Source of the DNA: Massospora cicadina | Taxonomy: Eukaryota; Entomophthoromycota; Entomophthoromycetes; Entomophthorales; Entomophthoraceae | NCBI GenBank assembly: GCA_022478985.1 | Contig: JAKSZP010005261.1 | Span: forward strand, 248,001-312,000 | Direction of reading: 5' to 3' | DNA: 64,000 bases | Part shown: piece after piece, positions 59,150 to 64,000 of the stretch | How the letters are laid out: every line of letters begins with the position of its first letter | How positions within the stretch are numbered: the first letter of the stretch is position 1 | The notes under the pieces: model-generated | What the model was told of the DNA's origin: nothing | Seen by the model: only the letters and a program-made list of their open reading frames with translations | The model's database searches: none | Translations under genes and position numbers: made by a program

Positions 59150-60430
59150 TGTCAAACATTCTCTGGAATAGCTCATCCACCTGCGGGTATACCATCTGGA
59201 CCATTGGTAACTGTGATAAGCTATCCACATTCTGGTGAGATGCCCCCACTCAGTGGATAATCTCGTAATTGTAAGCCTGTAGCTTAAGTGCTTATTGGGA
59301 CAGTCGTCCTTCTGGTTCTCTCAAATCGTGGAGCCATTGCAATGAGGAGTGGTCCATCACCACTTTAAAGTGCGTTCCATGGATTTACGCCCAATTTTTT
59401 TTGCAGGCACAAATGACCACAAGGCATTTCCGCTCAGTTATGGTGTAATTCCTCTCAGCAGCTGAAGGTCCTGCTCACATATGCCACCGGATGTTCTTTC
59501 TCAAGTTCATCTATTTGGCTTGATATGGCGCCAATCGCCATCAACAAAGCATTGGTTTGTATAATAAACTCTCAATCTAAATTCAGATATTTCAAAATTG
59601 GAGAATCTATTAGGTAACGGCGTACCTCATCAAAGGATTCCTGATCTTCTTCATTCCATAAAATACTTTTTTTGGATCCTTCTTCAGATGGAATAAGGGC
59701 TTGGCGATTTGGGAAAATCCCAAATAAATCTTCTGTAGTATCCAACCATTCCAAGAAACACTTGGATATCTCAGACACTCTTCAGCACAGCCATCTGTTC
59801 TATGGCTTCATTCTTCTGGGCTTGCGGCTGCAATCCACTAGAGTTGATTATGAATCCCAGATATTTCAAATCTTTCAAAGAAGTAACACTTCCTCAGCTT
59901 AATCTTCAGATTAGTCGCAGACAGTCTCTTGAATACTTCTTCCAAGTGGTGTAGATGGTCAGTAAACGTCCTACTGAACACATTAGTATTGTCCAAGTAC
60001 ACCAGGATGTACAACAACTTCAAGTCGCTAAGTATAGCGTCCATGGCTCTCTGAAATGTTGCAGGCGCATTGTATAGACCCTGAGGCATCCTTGTTGGTT
60101 GGTATAGCCCATGCGCAGTAATAATCGCGCATTTTTCTTGGTCTTCTCTTGGCAAAATCGATTTGCTGATATCCAAGATCAGATCCATCACAGAAAAAAC
60201 TTCACTTCTCCCAATCAATCTAGTGCATCATCAATTCTTGGTAGGGGATTAAAATACTTCTTCATAGTCTTATTCAGCTTTTGGTAGTCAATCACCACCC
60301 AATTGGAGACATCCTTTTTCTTCACGATTACAATTAGACTCATCTAGGGACTTGATGATGGAACTAGAATCCCATGCTTCACTAGTTTTCTGATTTCATC
60401 TTCCGCTACTGCTTTGGCCACTTTCAACCA
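59150..60430 (-). pseudogene. D reverse transcriptase and RNase H
   Basis: RT reads VAEDEIRKLVKHGILVPSS (about 60370-60415), VVIDYQKLNKTMKKYF, MPQGLYNAPATFQRAMDAIL, then VYLDNTNVFSRTF at about 59985: YLDN in place of YLDD. The connection region FLEWLDTTEDLFGIF and KSILWNEEDQESFDEVRRYLID lead into a broken RNase H to about 59160. Confidence 0.8.
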
Positions 60431-61179
60431 TCAAATTAGTCTCATCCTGATTGGAAAAATTTTCCCCAGTGTCAATCTTGTGGATCACATCTCTCGCACA
60501 TCCCAAATCATGGTTGTCCTGGGAAAATACTTCCTAATACTTTTTGAACAATTTGAGCACCTCCTCTCCTACTGGCCTTCCGTCAGATCAGCGAGTTGCT
60601 CTCAATCAACCAATAGGTTGATACTCTTGGTTACCCTGGCCAGTAATCCCATCTCATCAAGAGTCCCAAAATTGTGGAATCTCCTCAATTTAGCGTTGGG
60701 ATTAGATGAACAAACGCAATGATCTGGTTCTTCCTGATCTTCATCGGTTTTTCACTTAAATTTCCCAGGAGAACTCAAATTTCCCCATGGCCCAGCATTA
60801 TTACTCCAGGAGCCACACAAGGCTCTACTCTGGACTTCTTCCAGGGGCTTCTGACCTCCCCATACAGCAGCTCAGGTATCTCCAATGTCAACCCTGTGTC
60901 AACTATAATCTGTGATCCTGGCGGTATATTTTTCTCATTCTTGATCCTTAGTAGAATCCCCTAATTTTCTAGGATTTCCGTCAGCATTTCTCGTCGCTTC
61001 AGACCAACTAATTGATATTAAATTAGGACAATGCCATCATTGTATATCAAGTTGATAAAGTTGTTTCTCCTATTCATTGGAGCTTCTTTATCCTGCTGAT
61101 ATACCAATGGTAATGTCTGACCCAATATGGTCAACTTATTATCCTTGAAGTTACATTTTACTCTGTACTTGCATAAAAA

Positions 61180-61620
61180 TTACATCTTAATCAGAATGTC
61201 ATAGTTTTGGTTGGCCCAAAGTATTGCTGGCGCAGATACCACCAAGGATCCCAATTGCAGTGGCAAAGTGCTATATGCTCCACATGAGATGTTGGTATTT
61301 GGTTCAGCTGTACCATACTCATTCTTGTGTTCCAAGTCAGGCGAGATACTCATCCTCTTCACCAACTTGGCTGAGACAATGTTGATGGGCGCTCCACTGT
61401 TGACAATCGCCCTCACCCATAATTGATTCACTTGTATATCTATATACATACACTCAGAATATTGTAAGATAGTGTTTACTGAGTGTATAGTGGATTTATT
61501 AGCTGAATCGAGAATGTGAATGACTTGCGCCAATAAATCAGGAAACAAAACTTTTATTGCGCTGAGGGGTATTGACAAGTTTACCTCATCAAATCTGACT
61601 ATGTACAATTCACCAAGATT
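61180..61620 (-). pseudogene. D aspartic protease
   Basis: One continuous frame of 142 codons. YIDIQVNQLWVRAIVNSGAPINIVSAKLVKRM contains the active site as Asn-Ser-Gly where Asp-Ser-Gly is expected. GAYSTLPLQLGSLVVSAPAILWANQNYDILI is the second half. Confidence 0.78.
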
Positions 61621-61849
61621 ATTGGCAGCTCAAAGCTTGTCCACCACTTGTCAGGAATATGGCCAGGCAACTTCCTTTATTATCTTGGGGTTGATTCCCT
61701 TTGCCCCAGATCTTGTCACTGCATTTACGTCCAAATTGACCACTTGATACAGTTGATCCTGTACATCTTCATCCACAAACAGACCACTGATGTCAATTTC
61801 TCATTAATGATATCAGGAGGAACAGGCTTCTCCACAGCTCTAAACTGTT

Positions 61850-63123
61850 CCCTGTCTAGGCCGTGGGCCCTTTTCCTGACTCCTTGGCAGCAGCAGACTC
61901 TTTCGCTTGGACCACGTTGAATTGATCCTTTGGCTTCTTGCAGTGCACAGCAAAATTTCCCTTCCCTCCGCATTGGTAGCAGACCTTTTCTTTCTTATTT
62001 ATCCGTCTGAACTCTTTGGGATTATTCCCCACAACAGTTTGGTTGTTCATCTATTTAGCACCTTCGTTCCCCTTCATGGGATTTGAATTGCATACTGGGT
62101 TGGATTTGAAACTTCTGTTTGGGGCATCAAGGTTGCTCCCAAAATTTTCAAATTATCTACCATTTATGAGGTAGTAATTTCTGTCATGAACACGGAAGAC
62201 ATCATTTGGTGCAAATTGCGATAGGGCTGAAGGGCTTTTGTAATGCAATTCTGGCATCCAAGTTGTCCAGTACCTTCGCTCCAACCAAGATTACAAATCC
62301 TAGTAGAACTGATCCGCAAAGCTTGCAAAAGTTTCATCTTTATGGAACTGGATGCCTATAAACTTCTGTTTGCACTTTGACATGTGCAACAGACTCCCAA
62401 ATTCCTTCATTATGGCCACTTTGGCCTCCATGTATGACCAGATGTCCCCCTTCAGATGGGGTAACATTAAGTTCTGACAGTCGGTGTTTAGGAAATTCAT
62501 GACCATCAACTCCTTTTGACAATCATGGTAGCCATACATAGTCATATCAAACAGTCAGAAAAACACTGGGGCGTTATCCCAATGGAAAGTTGGAAATTTC
62601 AGCATTACCTTAAATTCCTCTGAGGTATCTCTAGCTGATTCTCTAGGTTTGGCCACTCGGCTTACTTGGGGAGTGACTTCAGTCATCATCTCCAAAATGG
62701 CAGCAAAAGCTGGCGGCACGTTTCTTGGGGTATTTGACTTCCCAATTATTATATGAGGACTTCTTTCTTCAGCATCAGTTGCTGATATGGCTCACAATTG
62801 CATTTATGAGTTTTTAGCTCCTCGCCCTGCTTGATCAGTTACTCAATATCAGCGCTGAAATTTCATAAACAAATGCAATCTGCTTCCTGCTCCATTTTCA
62901 GATATAGGACTTCTCAAATTAAGTCCCCTTCTTTCTTCTTTAATGAAGGTACTTTTCCAAGTAATTCGTTCCTGAAACTTGCGACATTATCAATCCCTTC
63001 CTGCATCTTGGCAACTCATTCTTCCAAGGCTGTAAATTCTCAATGATCCACTGAGTTTAGGGCATTCTGATTAACAATTGCTAACTCCGTCCATAGTTTT
63101 CTTAACTCATCTTTATATGACAT
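61850..63123 (-). pseudogene. D gag with zinc knuckle
   Basis: The ATG at 63123 (MSYKDELRKLWTELAIVNQN) is the first after the primer binding site and opens a coiled-coil N terminus. The middle region contains NFLNTDCQNLMLPHL and FIGIQFHKDETFASFADQFY (about 62300-62490). The knuckle CYQCGGKGNFAVHC at about 61965 has Asn in the His position. Confidence 0.75.
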
Positions 63124-63150
63124 CCTTCTAAGTTCTTTTACTCAACTACA

Positions 63151-63168
63151 CCCTTGTAGTGAGCACCA
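63151..63168 (-). promoter_or_regulatory. Primer binding site of element D
   Basis: Minus strand TGGTGCTCACTACAAGGG, the same as in B1 and B2 over the first 14 bases. Confidence 0.7.
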
Positions 63169-63169
63169 C

Positions 63170-64000
63170 TTTAAAGTTTATGGGTCTGGTTATTATCAGC
63201 TAAAAATCCCTATAAACTTATTATTTGCACAGGTTTGGTTCGTGTGCAATTCGTCCATATTATATTGTTATTGATATAATCAGTTGATAATAGTATGACG
63301 ACTATTATCCATAGTTGAATGGAATTCTTAGATCTCGGCCCAACGCTCAGCCAGTATTTCCACTCAAAATACTTGAAATGTCTCAATATAGGGATTTGTT
63401 CCCTCATACCATCTAACCCAATCTTCTCTGATATTCCCCAGTAACAGTTTCTCCAGTCCAACACACAGTTGGCAGCAATCCCCAATTGTTTCTGCTTCTT
63501 CACTGAATCCCCTCTCAGATCCTTGCTCTTTCCTTAAAGAGGCTCCCAATTATCGCACACAGCAATAATACCCTTGAGAAAGAATAGAACAATTTGAATG
63601 CTGATAAAGTTTATTACTTAAACTATATACCAAATAAAAGCTATAGAACTCTAAACTATAGAAGTATAGAACTATATAACTTTTTTTGTTACAAGAGAAT
63701 TCTAGGGAATTTTTTAATAGGGATTCAGTTGTCTAATCCTCAGTTGACACCTCTTTAATGAAACGGCAGACATTGCCATTGAATCACCCATTCTCATCTC
63801 AGCAGTGATGATCTTCCCCATCCTGGCTAGGATTCTGTTATTGGACATCCTCAAGACAAAACGGAAAGAGTCAGAAAATGTGTCCCTAACGTTTTCCTCT
63901 TGATCCAGCAAGCCAACCATATTTGGCTAACGACCTGCTTAGATAATGGTACTTGTTACCCATTAAGGCAGGTCAAAAACCAACTGATCAATTTACTAGT
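63170..64000 (-). repeat. 5' LTR of element D, truncated by the window
   Basis: It aligns with 54709-55525 over its whole visible length. Contains the conserved hairpin at 63286-63309. Confidence 0.8.

Larger units (their letters stand above)
54709..64000 (-). mobile_element. Ty3/Gypsy family D element D, antisense, 5' LTR cut by window edge
   Basis: On the minus strand: 5' LTR (63170 to beyond 64000), primer binding site, gag, protease, RT, RNase H, integrase, polypurine tract (55855-55868) and 3' LTR (54709-55854). About 1.9 kb of extra sequence separates the integrase end from the polypurine tract. It sits inside the protease of D'. The internal frames are broken but less so than in B3 or C. 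Confidence 0.85.

Noticed and set aside
1..64000. Classical RIP (repeat-induced point mutation) as the source of the many stops
   Set aside because: Stops also arise from transversions and indels, and the copies keep mixed substitutions; only CpG sites appear favoured by eye.
1..64000. CRISPR arrays, bacterial operons, rRNA genes
   Set aside because: No regularly spaced direct repeats, no Shine-Dalgarno-linked gene clusters and no rRNA-like sequence; everything points to a eukaryote.

Overview
This is eukaryotic, AT-rich, repeat-bloated DNA, most likely from a fungus. The arguments for a fungus are a Ty3/Gypsy chromovirus with a recognisable chromodomain, a LINE with a Tad/L1-like reverse transcriptase, compact introns, and one host-like gene whose conceptual product looks like fungal peroxin-11. 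One caution: the Helitron and several short repeats around 34.5-39.3 kb resemble arthropod (especially lepidopteran) repeats as I remember them. Either these were acquired horizontally, perhaps in an insect-associated fungus, or the host assignment is wrong. No database search was possible.

Layout. 1-3,495: 3' half of chromovirus A with its LTR. 3,700-9,225: a decayed Gypsy element of family B (copy B3). 10.2-14.6 kb: decayed pol of Gypsy element C. 15.2-17.3 kb and beyond: gag-protease and LTR of an opposite-strand element, E. 21,084-27,152: complete but dead copy B1 with both LTRs. 27.2-32 kb: mostly non-coding, with a 4-unit tandem repeat and SINE remnants. 33,497-34,229: PEX11-like gene on the minus strand with a 36-nt intron and a 1-nt frameshift in a homopolymer. 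34,939-37,379: Helitron deletion derivative with both termini. 38,012-38,304: tRNA-derived SINE with perfect target-site duplications (TSDs). About 40.2-43.6 kb: LINE on the minus strand, split by a solo LTR of family A.

From 40 to 64 kb the elements are nested. The LINE is interrupted by a family D Gypsy element (D'). The D' 5' LTR is interrupted by a short LTR element (X). X is interrupted at its polypurine tract by Gypsy copy B2. The D' protease region is interrupted by an antisense family D element (D) that runs off the right edge. TSDs of 5 bp, or LTR homology, support most of these steps.

Almost nothing here is expressible as a protein: every retroelement reading frame has stops and frameshifts. 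The most unusual signal is a set of very short (16-47 bp) insertions sharing the tail AGTACTAGATGG, each flanked by 15-17 bp TSDs. They look like extremely 5'-truncated LINE or SINE tails made by target-primed reverse transcription. One has a matched empty site in the window.
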